Origin: Jimgerdemannia flammicorona
Lineage: Eukaryota; Mucoromycota; Endogonomycetes; Endogonales; Endogonaceae
Assembly (NCBI GenBank): GCA_003990745.1
Contig: RBNI01000348.1
Span: 1-32,875, forward strand
DNA length: 32,875 nucleotides
Reading direction: 5' to 3'
How positions within the stretch are numbered: the first letter of the stretch is position 1; the number at the start of each line of letters is the position of its first letter. Made by a program: the position numbers and the translations under genes. The notes beneath the pieces were generated by a model. The model made no database searches, was not told the origin of the DNA, and was given only the letters and a program-made list of their open reading frames with translations. This document shows positions 11,346-21,266 of the stretch, in pieces.

Positions 11346-11796
11346 AGTAGAGTAAACTACTCATCTCATAGAAAAAAGACTTTAATAATCTTCTGAAAGA
11401 GTATAAAAGCTCCCTGTCAGCACTCATGAGCTCTCTACTAACCTTAGCATAACTATAAAGAATGCAGAAAATGATTTGGCCAGACTTCCTGAAGAAAATA
11501 AGAAGAAAAATGAGAATGATATAATTCTAATTATATTGAACTTCAAGTTGTATGAGAATGGCTCTATTAGCCAAATTTGAGTAAGTTAGTTAGTTGTACA
11601 AATAGTAACTACCTATTAACTAGCTAAATTCATTATAAATATAAAATTAGCCTTATCTAGCTAGTTAGTCATCTGATTTCCAAAAGCATATTAAATAGTA
11701 TCTTCTAGTAATTATAAGTTACAACCAATTATATAGCCTCATAAATAACTGAAATTTGTATAAATAGTCCCTTACTTATAGTAAATAAATCTCAGT
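11346..11796. other. AT-rich sequence, no gene
   Basis: Degraded, stop-dense sequence between repeat X copy 2 and the direct repeat at 11797. The end of the stretch, TTGTATAAATAGTCCCTTA with AATAAATCTCAG, looks like the promoter/end part of an LTR, similar in style to 6360-6420. Confidence 0.3.
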
Positions 11797-11965
11797 TAGT
11801 TGAAGTTTAAAGTAAAAAGAAAGTTTTATAGAAAAACACACTATTTCTGAAAGATTGAAATAATTCTAAGAAATAAGATAACTAGAGCAATAATTACTTG
11901 AGATTTAAGTTGAAGAATTTCTCTTGCTATAGAATATTATGAAATTTAAGATATAAGATCAAGAC
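11797..11965 (+). repeat. Direct repeat, left copy (about 165 bases)
   Basis: It aligns with 12188-12355, about 391 bases downstream. Shared words include TTTGAAGTAAAAAGAA-like sequence, GAAATAATTCTAAGAAA and GAAGAATTTCTCTT. The differences are again mostly transitions. It probably derives from LTR or leader sequence of a retroelement. Confidence 0.65.
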
Positions 11966-12187
11966 TATACTTTTGATAAGATATGAATCAATTGGTTTGT
12001 ATTACTAACTTAAGTTCTGAAAGACAAAGAAAGTTGAGTGTGAGAATTTTGAGAAAAGACTCCAAGAGCTGCAGAATTACTCTTACTACTATTCTATGAA
12101 ACAATTGCTAGTCAGGAATCTCAAGAACAATATACAAATAAGTCAATTGAATATATTGCCTCAGAAATCAAAACTATATATCTAAGA

Positions 12188-12355
12188 TATAAGTTAGTTT
12201 GAATTTGAAGTAAAAAGAATTACAGAGAAATTCACTACCTTCAAGAGATAGAAATAATTCTAAGAAACAAAATAACTAGAGTAATGATCACTTGAGGTTT
12301 AAGTTTGAAGAATTTCTCTTTCTACAGACTACTATGAAAATTAGATATAAGACTT
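12188..12355 (+). repeat. Direct repeat, right copy (about 165 bases)
   Basis: Partner of 11797-11965. It keeps more C and G (for example GTAATGATCACTTGAGG where the left copy has GCAATAATTACTTGAGA). Sequence after it, to about 12650, is A-rich and may be a decayed gag leader, but no motif can be named. Confidence 0.65.
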
Positions 12356-12654
12356 AGAAAATATCAGAATATCACTAGAAAACTTAGTCAAGGATACTAG
12401 AATAATTACCAATCTATCAGAAAGCTTAGAAACCCTATGAAAATATCAGCCAGAAACCCAAGAACAAGTCAGTCAAAATTACCACCACTAAGAAAACTAT
12501 TATATATAAAATCTACCAAATAAGGAAATACTGCCACAGTTAGTAAGAAAATAACTACTATTAGAATTCAAGATCCAGAAAACTCCAGAATAACTCAAAG
12601 ATATGCTAGACCATTAAGAAATACAGAAAACCTACAAAAATAATCACTAGAGTC

Positions 12655-13889
12655 TACAATATTGTTCTTTTTTTTTTTTTTTTTTAATGGACTCATAGTT
12701 CCATGGATTTTTATTGGAAGGGAACCTAGACTATATAGGCCAAAACCCTCCTCCACCACCTACTGAACAATATCCCTCCATTAACCTAGGCTACTAAATT
12801 GTCTAGCAGTCCCATCACTCCAGCTATGCCTGTCAAACACTAGCTACGTCGACCCCCATGACATAGACTAGACTTGTCTGCTCACCAGGGCTGGATCATC
12901 ATTTACACATGAGAGCACACCTATGTGTCGGATCTAGCAGTGCCGAAACTGAATAAAGAATAGTCCCCCAAACCCCAAAAGAAAGTCAAAGGCAAAGAAA
13001 AAACCCCTCAACTAACCAACAGAGAGCAAAGTAGATTCAAAGTGGGTGAGTAAAGGACTTATATGTAGTATCTTCCCCAAAGAACTTACACATGAGCTAG
13101 GGCCTAAAGAGACCCCACTCCTACTTCCTGAGCCTGCGGGCCTCAATCACATTGCTATGTCAGCTCCTGGTTCTAGTCAGGTACTGCCAAATGAGGAAGG
13201 TCCCACTTCCCAAGCCTGCAGGCCTCAATCGCATTGCTACATCAGCTCCTGGTTCCAGTTGGGTATAGCCAGGACACTGGCCCCTACACTATCCCACCCC
13301 CCACCAGCCAATCAAAAAGCTCCACTGAAATATTGTCTGCCTCAGCCCTGATGACTGCCCCCAGCCTGACACCCCACTGGTTCACTGTAATCGCCCTTCC
13401 TCCTATCTGTGACAGCCATCTCCCCTCTCATCCTGACATCACTCAAAAAACAGTCACCTATGCCAGAACCATGCTCGCTGGGAAGCTCGCCAAAGCCAGA
13501 GGGCCCCACTACAGGTACTGAGGACCTGCAGGTAATCTACACTGAGTACTTGACACCCAAGGTCAGCCGACTCCCTATGTAGCCCAAGACATACCGAGAC
13601 ATCACCTTGTTGGTAATGGCAAAAGGAAGAAAGCACCACACCAAAACAGATGTACTTCAGATGCAGTCGAAGATACCAGAAACCGTGAAAAAGTGGAGAA
13701 GACACTGATCTGACACTGATAAAGGGGTAACTCATCACTATTGCCCTCCTCCCACTATGCCCATACAGGCATAGTAAACCAACCCGAGGTAGAGGGGATA
13801 CTAATAGGGGAAAGGGGACTCAGAAGGTTGTCTACCAAACCTTGTGACCGGTAAGGTAGTAGAGAAAGGGGTATACAATATTGTTCTTT
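12655..13889 (-). mobile_element. Young non-autonomous LINE-type insertion with poly(A) tail and 16-base target duplication
   Basis: The sequence TACAATATTGTTCTTT occurs at 12655-12670 and again at 13874-13889. The left copy is followed by a T run, then the complement of ...CATGGAACTATGAGTCCATT. This is a minus-strand element of about 1.2 kb with a 3' poly(A) tail, and the 16-base direct repeat is its target-site duplication. Internal sequence is much richer in G and C than the flanks and shows no RIP-like damage. No reverse transcriptase is present. The longest open stretches (13454-13738 minus, 13046-13351 plus) match nothing I recognise. It is most likely an internally deleted or non-autonomous LINE mobilised in trans. 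Its 5' third has a mutated relative at 6612-6905. Confidence 0.82.
13120..13285. repeat. Internal 81-base tandem duplication in the LINE-type element
   Basis: Two adjacent units share GCCTGC(G/A)GGCCTCAATC, CAGCTCCTGGTTC(T/C)AGT and GTA(C/T)(T/A)GCCA at a spacing of about 81 bases (GCCTGCGGG near 13132 and GCCTGCAGG near 13213). They are slightly diverged. Confidence 0.7.
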
Positions 13890-14455
13890 CACTCTTTACC
13901 ATTCTGAATGACCAGTTATATAACTAATGACTCATGATACATGAACTTCAATAATATGCAAATTTTTACTCAATATGAATATAAGAAATGTGAACAAATT
14001 AAATAGTAGTTAAACTGAATATTGAGCTAGAATATTATTAGAGATAAAGAAATATATAGTATATAAATAACCAGTGGTATATTGAGCTATATAATTTAGT
14101 AAACAATCTATATAAATTATATGCTATAATAGTTTTATTATAGTAAGTATACATATATATTTTCAAGTTTGTAAATTTATACTTAATAGTAAAAATTATT
14201 TGGTATATATTTACTTATTTCTTTATAATTACAGCTTGAATTTATTAACTTATCAAAAACTCTATCAAAAATATTTAATAAAAATAAGTATAAAAAAATT
14301 TATATAAAATAGCTTAGTATGATTAATAAAGTTCTAAAATATATTAACTTTTTAGAGATTGAGAAGTTAGTTTACAAACTATAAATAAATACTAGATTAG
14401 ATAATAATGATGAGATTGTTGAAATTTCTTATATTAAATAGGAGTGATCTTATTT

Positions 14456-14568
14456 TACAGATTAATAGACAGATTGGTAGATAGATTGATAGATAGGTTA
14501 ATATATAAGTTAGTGAGCAGATTAGTGAGTAAGTTGGTAGACAAATTGGTGAGTAAACTATAGAGTAG
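14456..14568 (+). repeat. Degenerate 12-base minisatellite
   Basis: About nine consecutive units of the form GANAGATTGGTA are visible (for example GACAGATTGGTA, GATAGATTGATA, AGCAGATTAGTG, AGTAAGTTGGTA, GACAAATTGGTG). Most unit differences are G/A transitions. Confidence 0.75.
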
Positions 14569-14707
14569 AAGATAAATATTTATGAAGAGTAAGTTGTTCA
14601 TAGAAAGTATTTACTATTCAGTATTTATAGAGAATATATATAGTAGTTTGCAAAAGAGAAAAAAAATAAAATAAAATTCAAACATGTATTTTATACTTAT
14701 AAATAAT

Positions 14708-14921
14708 AAGTTTATATCTGCAAAATATAGTTCAAGTTTGCAGTATACCTTTATGAACATACTTTAGAGTTTACAGAACTGAATATTTTTTATAATAAAG
14801 TTTATATCATTAAAAATAATTCAAGTTACAAAGTTTATATCTATATATATAAGTTTGTATTTATAAAATATAGTTCAAGTTTGTGATATACTCTCATGAA
14901 CAGATCTCTAGAGTTCACAGA
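14708..14921 (+). repeat. Diverged direct repeat pair (about 70-base units, 144 apart)
   Basis: Units 14708-14777 and 14852-14921 share AAAATATAGTTCAAGTTTG, the middle word ATGAACA and TAGAGTT(T/C)ACAGA. They lie in AT-rich sequence without genes. Confidence 0.6.
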
Positions 14922-15349
14922 TTTTTAATGAATATACCTAGAACTAAATTTTTTTTTTTTTATGATAAAAATTACTTAATTAGCTTAATAACTTACTAAT
15001 TATTGAAAATTATTTATTTCAAAATAGCTTATTACTCATCTATTAGTTTAGAGTTACATCCTCCAGTACCAATATATGATCTTATTGGTGTTCTATGTTC
15101 TTTATAATGAATAGTTATTTGATGCATATTTTGATATAAACAATTATAATTGTGTATTTTGATGACCTTTTCCATGCTCCAAGCATTTCAGGAGCAAGAA
15201 ATTGATTGATATATCAACCTGACTTAGGATGTGGATTAGAGGAGGGGGTTCAAGGAGATGTATTCTCAGCCAGATGATAGATACAATGAGGTTAATTGAA
15301 TAAGTGTCATATTTATTTGGTTTCAAAATCATTGTAAGAGCTATTATCT

Positions 15350-15422
15350 AACTTAGGACGTGGTGTTTTCGCGAGACTAATTCCAACCTAGGACGTGGTG
15401 ACTTCTAACCTTGGTCGTGGCA
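15350..15422 (+). repeat. Repeated AACYTAGGACGTGGTG motif
   Basis: Close copies occur at 15350-15365, 15385-15400 and, more diverged, 15406-15421. A further relative, GACTTAGGATGTGGAT, lies near 15221. They sit at the boundary between AT-rich repeats and gene-rich DNA. Confidence 0.5.
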
Positions 15423-15434
15423 ATTTCATGTTGG

Positions 15435-15520
15435 GAGATTGTGTTGGAGATCGTGTCGCGAGATCGTGTCGTGAGATCGTATCGCGAGATCATGTATCGC
15501 GAGATCATGTCATGTTCGCG
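15435..15520 (+). repeat. 13-base GC-rich minisatellite (GAGATCGTGTCGC)
   Basis: Units GAGATCGTGTCGC (15447), GAGATCGTGTCGT (15460), GAGATCGTATCGC (15473), GAGATCATGTATCGC (15486) and GAGATCATGTCAT (15501) follow one another, with a diverged unit before. Junctions create the palindrome TCGCGA several times. Unit differences are C/T transitions. An open frame crosses it but looks like a by-product of the repeat. Confidence 0.8.
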
Positions 15521-16895
15521 AGCAGGACGTATTTATTCATATGTATTTTAAAACTTTACTTTTTATTCAAAGGTATTCTATTTATTGATGAATTTCATCT
15601 AAACGAGGCAATATGACCTCAGTTTTGGAACCCCATAGTACTAACCGGAAAATCTCGTGAAAGGTGTTCTAACGCTAACGTGGCTTACTGCGGATCGCAC
15701 AAGCTCGCAAAATCCTTACCAAAATCAACGATAATGACAGTAAAGGCCGATTAAAGTTTTCATATTTGGTTGGTATCTTTGAGCCATATCCTCTCGTTTT
15801 TACAAGGCAGCGAGTTTTGATCGAAGGCAATGAGAGATTTACATTAAATAATCGATGTGCTTGCGGGCCTGGTTTGATCTGAGCTTTATCTGTCCATGTC
15901 AATTTAAAGCTTTGTGCCTGGCTTTTAGGCACGAACCGACCGACGCCACCAATGCGAAGGTTGAATACTAACTCTGTTAACTTTAATGGCAACTATGCAC
16001 GACCGGGGATAGAATGTTCCATTTTTACCAGTTGCAAATCTCACCTGATGTAGCTAATTTTGTTTCGTAAAACCCTAGATAACAAATATTGGGTGTCATC
16101 GACCAATCTGCCGTTGAGCTATAGGCGCGTGTGGGACGATCTACAGTCATGTGATTCCGCGGCATTGGCTCATGTCCAGATATCGCTGTAGATAAACACC
16201 CTCAAATTGCACATTGGGATCACGTCAAAAAATAAAATAAAAATAAAAATAAAAATAATTACACCAGTGTAGCTGGACGCTCTGCAGCCCTGTTTTTGGG
16301 AGGAGAGATCGGCGCGTTGAGAGTGTGGTAGCGCATCAACGGTCCCGTATCGTAAGCTCTAATGAGAACGCCAGCCATCCAACGACCACAGTTCGCCAGC
16401 ATTACTAGCGTCACCAATACCATCATTGACACTTTCTGGAGACCCCCCCCAACTAGCCCAGCCGCGGTGGTCGTTTACTAGATGGAGTAGGCGCTAAGCA
16501 CTGCTCTCTAATCCAAACCGCCCGATAACGAAGGAAGAGTTTGGCACGCCCTGCGCTCTTGACCCTTTTCTGTCATTTTGCCAAATCGAACCTCTCAAGT
16601 TCGTGATATTTTTGCTCAATATATATTTTGGTCAAGGCCTCATTGTATTCAGTCTGTCTCAGATCGGCAGCTTCATGCATATGCATTAATATTAAATTGA
16701 ATGCCCTAGTATCACCATGAACAGGAAATAAATTTCAGGTAAGTAATAAACTTGGCTACCACACCTTTTACCGAGGTTGAGCAAAAATCTCGACAGCGGA
16801 AAACCTGGCGCACACAGGAATATTCCTCTACTGCTCTGACATTCGAGAGAATCCAATTTGCCAGCGTACTCTAATCAAGATCGACATCAATTTTA

Positions 16896-16896
<1 letters not shown>
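15521..16896. other. Intergenic region, no supported gene
   Basis: Base composition here is like the gene-rich part. A minus-strand open stretch at 15675-15992 (105 codons) has no recognisable motif and no clear neighbours, so I do not call it. A short AATAA-type microsatellite lies near 16229-16257 and C9 near 16443. A tRNA-like 5' half is discussed among the rejected items. Confidence 0.4.

Positions 16897-16939
<43 letters not shown>
16897..16939 (+). repeat. A43 homopolymer downstream of the CWH43 stop codon
   Basis: Uninterrupted run of 43 A on the plus strand, so T43 on the CWH43 coding strand. It begins about 41 bases after the stop codon and probably lies in the 3' untranslated or terminator region. 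Confidence 0.9.
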
Positions 16940-16941
<2 letters not shown>

Positions 16942-16980
16942 AACCCAACTATGACAAACAAAATCATGCAACTCTGACCA

Positions 16981-19900
16981 TTACTTCCTCTCCTTGATGT
17001 TAAACGACTCCAACAGCTTAATCCACTCCCTCTCCCCCTTCGGCCCGAAATATCTAGGTTCATCAAACACGTGATAGAAATGCGTCCTCATCCCAGGTGA
17101 CTTAAAGAACGCAGGGTACCTCAACCCAACAGGGATGTTCCACTCGTCAATGCGATCGTATACATTGACTCCCCAATACGCCTTTGGATCGTCCACGACC
17201 TGGAACTTCGCCGTTTGTATCTCCGTATCCGAAATCCCGCCATGACTGACCCTCGCATATGCCACGCGCTTAACCCCCCTGAATCCAACATACTGGCACC
17301 ACCGATCCCAATCCTCTGCATCGACATCATTGATGCCTCCCTCTTCAAAAAGAATATTATATATACTCCCTCGTGGCTCGGTAACGACGTACCCAAGGAA
17401 TACGAAGGGGTTCGTGCTCTCCCTAACGATACTCGCGATGGTTTGGGTTTGTAGCTTTCGGTCGAGCTCGTCCTCCTCCTGGCCGTTGTGAGAAACGATG
17501 AAGTCGACGGACTGGCCGTAGACGTCGAGGGTGGCGTGGATGGCGCAGGCGAGCTCGCCAACGGGTGAAGGAAGGAGGTGGTGTGTCGAACGCAAGATCG
17601 GAAACTTGGAAAGAAGCAGGCATCCCCATGTGTGTTTCATTGTTGCGGGGCCGAAGTCGACGTAGTAGCCGAGGTCCTCGGCAATGTATTGAGCCCAGTC
17701 TCGATTGCCCATTATGATGCGTTGCGTGTCGGATTCGAGAAGACCTGGGGTTTGAGTTTAAGGGGGAGTTTCAGTTAGAGAAGCGCAAAGGAAGAAACGA
17801 ATCTCAATAAAATAATCAGCACACATAATTTCCCTCTTCCCACCAAAAAATAAAATAAAATACACCTACCCACGACATCCAACTCTAAATCCCTAATAAC
17901 ATCCTTCATCCTCCTCTCGCTCGCCCACATATCATTATCCAGCGCAAAATGTATGGTCCAAATCCCCGCCGTAAACGCTTTAAACTCCGGATGTGCTGGC
18001 TGTGGCGTCTTCGCATTCCTAACCCTCCATGCCGCAACAACTGTTGCCGCCATAACCACTACTATAGCGGTCATACGTGCATACCTCCTCGTGGTTCTAA
18101 TAACACTATATTGCTCCTTCACTCCACCAGCATTCTCCGCCGTCCTCGCATTCCACACGCCACCAACCACGAGCGCCATAATGGTCGCAAGCAGCCAATT
18201 TGTCCTTTCGCGGGCATACACGCCACCAGGTACGAACGCATACGCTACGACCCACACATGGGCGAGGCACAGCACGTTGTACGTCATGGTAGCGAGGAAG
18301 AGCGTCCTTCCTGGCGGATATGGCACAACAGCGCGGACGAGCGAGGGGACGAGTGAGACGAGGTAGGCGGCAAGGACGAGGGCCGCGCTGTAACCCTTCC
18401 ACGCCGGGAGAGCGTAGAATGCGGCGCAGCTCGCGATGCCTAGGGCCGACCAAGCGGGTGAGAGGACGAGGGCGCGGTTGGCGGAGAGGAAGAGGCCCAG
18501 TGCGAGGACGGCGATGGTCACCACGCCCCAGGGAACGGGCTCCGGGCCTGGGTTCGGGTAGCCGTCGACAACCCAGCGCATGACGGTCGAAGAGTCGGTG
18601 TACATTGAGTGCAGAGCAAAGAGGAGAGAACCTAGACCCGTGGCGGCGAGTGGCCAGGAGCCGGTTGGGATTTTGGGCGTTGGTGAGTCCGCAGCGATGG
18701 GTTGGCCGCGCATCATAACGTCGAGACAAGCGAGCAGGCCCATTACAAGACCCTCGATATTCTTTCCACCGTTCCCGCGGTACATGATAGGCCATATAGG
18801 GTTCTCTGTGAACCAAGCCATCTTGACGACGTTATGGACTAACAATCCCAGGATCCATACGAGGGCCCCCCTTTCTAGCGCACCGGTACGGTCACGATCG
18901 CCGACCCATGTTGCTGTCCACGTGAGGATGCTGATAGAGACGCCGGCGGCGGTGACGGCGAGACGCGGAGCGGGATCGACAATGAGATAGGATGCGATGC
19001 CAGCGAGGGAGAGGAGATGGAAGAGACCACGATGGGCGTTGATAGTTGTGCGGATGAAGCGCGAGCTGAGGAGGACGGGTGAGACCGTGACGAGGAGGAA
19101 GGCTTCGTAGCCCGAGATGCCCATGTGCCAGAGTGGGAAATACCAGATTAGGAGGGTCAAGGAGGTCAGCATAGACCAGAAGACGAAAGCTGAGGGACGA
19201 GGGTAGAATTGTTAGTGAAATCGGTGTGGGCCTATCGTACGATGATCCCGTATGGTGCATGCATGCCACACGATTACCAGATACAAAATCACCAAAAGAC
19301 GTACCGAGATACACATCCGCAACGAATGACCTCACTTCACCAAACACGCGCCACGGGCGCGATGGCGGTGCCACCTGCGCCGTTATAGGCTCGCTGCCGG
19401 TTGGATAATAATAATTGTCAATAGCAGGATCAGAGAAAGTCGTCCTCAACGGGAATGCGAACGCCACACCTCATGCCTCTGCTCACCTGACCCCAGCATC
19501 AGGCGCCAGTCTAACCACCACCCGTATGAGTTTGACAATGCGTTCACGCGACGTAAAAAATGAAGATCATACGTAATGAATGGGCATTAGTATTTATTTT
19601 CGCGATCCATTCACGCTAAACATCCATCCCATCCAACGGCTGAGTTTTCATCCTCGCGATCGTAGACGAGTTTCTCTCCAACAGTAACTCCAACCAACCC
19701 TATCTCCAAACAAGCCCTATCACATCATCTTCCCGATATGCTCCTCGCCATACCGGTCCAATCCTGCACTTGCCCCGCTCCCCCGGCCGGCGGCGGCGCC
19801 AGCGGAGCCGTCGACGACGGTGATGCTGAGGTTGCTGAACTCGAGAGCGGCGACGGCGTCGAAGGCCACGTCGTAGAGGATCAACTGCCACTCGAAGAAG

Positions 19901-21052
19901 GCGTAGTTTGTGTAGGCTGCGTGTGGTGAAAGTGACAGATTGGGTTGAAATTGCGGGTCTCGCCTCACCCGTAAAACATAATCACACGACGACAATAATA
20001 ATAATAATAAACACGTACCCCCAGAGACCCTATGGACCTTATGCTGCACGAAAAAATACACCATCGGTACGAGCATCAGAAAGAATGCCCCGCACAGATA
20101 CCGCCTATACTTGAGTCCCTTCGATCCCTGCACGGTGCGCGGGTTCGTGGCGAGGACGCCGAACATCCATGGGATTGTGAGGACGAGGTATGATATCATG
20201 GCGATGTCGTGGACATTGTGGTCGTCCGACGATGTGATGTATACCCAGCCGCCGCAGGACACAGTGCGGGCCAGGCCGACCCAGAGCAGGATTTGTGAGA
20301 AGAAGCGAGAGGCAGTTGGGCGCGAGGGGAGAGTGATTAGGAGGTACCAGAGATAGACCAAGGCGAAGCGTGGGCCTATGGGAAAAAGGGGGACGAAAGG
20401 TGAGTTTGGACTGGGGAATGGAAGGAGGAATTTAGGTGGCCATGTACCTGAGGTCAGAGCGATGAAAATGTGGAAGATGGCGCGGGCGGGGTACCAGTCC
20501 CCCGTAGTGGCGCTCACACTGGGAAACCATTCCTGGGAGGGTATGGGTTAGAGTAATGGATAAATGAACGGCAAATGTATTATGCGAGTCATCACTTCTA
20601 ACTCGATAACATCTGCATTCCATAACCAAACGGCCCGCATACCTCTGGGTATCCATAGTATTCGTTCCGTACGATCTTATGATAATGGGTATAACAACCG
20701 ACGATGAGCGCAAGGAAGAAGGCGCCTGGGAAGAAGGTAGTCCAAAGTGTAAATTTATCTTGTCGCCACGTGGCATGCAAGAGAAAAAAATTTTGAGCTC
20801 AATATTCCGATTAATCAAAAAGATACTCACAGTACGCAAAGGTGGTATGCGAGTATGATATGTAGGTCGCGGGTATCTACACAAAATTCATGAACCGAAC
20901 GGACCAACCGAGTCGCGACATCCCGAATGTCAGAAGTGGAAGCAAAGACGCGTTCCCTTGTAACTCGGGTCGGATAGGGGGCAGCATACCTTTGCCAGGA
21001 CGGCGCCGCGGGGAGCGGGTGGGTTGTGTTGGTCCGTCTTATCCGAGGCCAT
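16981..21052 (-). CDS. CWH43: CWH43-type GPI-anchor lipid-remodelling protein (fused PGAP2-like, PGAP2IP-like and EEP-fold domains)
   Basis: Nine exons join in frame: 21052-20990, 20876-20831, 20758-20643, 20532-20448, 20375-20019, 19916-19770, 19469-19305, 19189-17870 and 17744-16981. They total 3063 bases or 1020 residues, close to yeast Cwh43 length. Residues about 20-255 are a Frag1/DRAM/Sfk1 (PGAP2-like) membrane domain (FPSVSATTGDWYPARAIFHI; PRFALVYLWYLL; SSDDHNVHDIAMISYLVLT). A linker (about 272-320) leads to a multi-span membrane region with WYFPLWHMGISGYEAF and GKNIEGLVMGLLACLDV. From about residue 740 there is an endonuclease/exonuclease/phosphatase-like domain (LDVVGLLESDTQRIIMGNRD, HTWGCLLLSKFPI, SHNGQEED, DWDRWCQYV). 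Family knowledge: Cwh43 exchanges the lipid of GPI anchors for ceramide at ER/Golgi membranes. Eight introns are 72-300 bases long. Intron 6 (19469 side acceptor, donor GTGCAG at 19769) is the weak point: without it the frame stops at 19720. Shared phase on both sides and the known fused fungal architecture favour one gene. Confidence 0.9.
19470..19769 (-). other. Predicted intron 6 of CWH43, with in-frame stop if retained
   Basis: This 300-base segment separates the PGAP2-like exons from the rest of CWH43. The donor is GTGCAG (non-optimal) and the acceptor is the AG before position 19469. Reading through the donor gives 16 more codons and TGA at 19722-19720, a 287-residue product. The downstream exon has no ATG in frame before an upstream stop at 19473-19471, which supports it being an internal exon. 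Confidence 0.55.
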
Positions 21053-21160
21053 TGCGGCAGCAGGGGCGATGTTCCTGATTCCTGTCGAAGAAACGCAAGT
21101 CCAATTCCCCCGTTCCCGTGCATTAGTAGAATTTCTGTCTGACCGTTTTGGGGTGCACCC

Positions 21161-21172
21161 TATCACGTGATA
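21161..21172. promoter_or_regulatory. Palindromic E-box TATCACGTGATA upstream of CWH43
   Basis: Perfect 12-base palindrome centred on CACGTG, about 110 bases upstream of the CWH43 start codon. Family knowledge: CACGTG is bound by fungal bHLH factors of the Cbf1/Pho4 type. Binding here is inference. Confidence 0.45.
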
Positions 21173-21184
21173 GATGTGTCTGTG

Positions 21185-21266
21185 TCACCCTCGGCTAAAT
21201 GCACCACATCACCCTCGGCTAAATGCACCCACATCACGTCATGAAGGCCACATCACGTCATGAAGG
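21185..21266. promoter_or_regulatory. Two pairs of direct repeats in the CWH43 promoter region
   Basis: TCACCCTCGGCTAAATGCAC occurs exactly at 21185-21204 and 21209-21228 (24-base period). CACATCACGTCATGAAGG occurs exactly at 21230-21247 and 21249-21266 (19-base period). The second contains the core TGACGTGA (inverse strand), resembling bZIP/CRE-type sites. They lie about 130-215 bases upstream of the CWH43 ATG, so a role in its control is plausible. Confidence 0.45.

Larger units (their letters stand above)
13890..15150. other. AT-rich non-coding sequence
   Basis: No gene was found. The stretch contains a 12-base minisatellite (14456-14568), a diverged direct repeat (14708-14777 with 14852-14921) and T12 at about 14949. 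It continues the host sequence interrupted by the LINE-type insertion. Confidence 0.5.

Noticed and set aside
13046..13351. 101-codon plus-strand frame inside the LINE-type element
   Set aside because: Antisense to the element's orientation, created by an internal 81-base duplication, with no known motif.
15675..15992. 105-codon minus-strand frame in the transition zone
   Set aside because: No motif, no promoter tract, no splice-linked neighbours; length is within chance for this composition.
16098..16127. tRNA-like 5' half on the minus strand (GCGCCTATAGCTCAACGG, matching an A-box)
   Set aside because: The D-stem partner (GATT against GCTC) does not pair, and no T-arm with a GGTTCGA-type B-box follows at the right distance, so it is not a complete tRNA. 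It could be a tRNA-derived scrap.
17121..17561. 146-codon minus-strand frame overlapping the last CWH43 exon
   Set aside because: Low-complexity Ser/Pro/Thr shadow of the EEP-domain coding frame.
18106..18816. 236-codon open frame on the minus strand inside CWH43
   Set aside because: It overlaps the CWH43 membrane-domain exon in another frame, is Arg/Pro-rich as expected of a GC-rich shadow frame, and has no motif.
19720..21052. Calling the PGAP2-like part and the 16981-19469 part as two separate genes
   Set aside because: The downstream part has no ATG before its first conserved exon and an in-frame stop just upstream. Both sides share splice phase 1, and fungal CWH43 proteins are usually fused. 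The two-gene option is kept only as an isoform finding.
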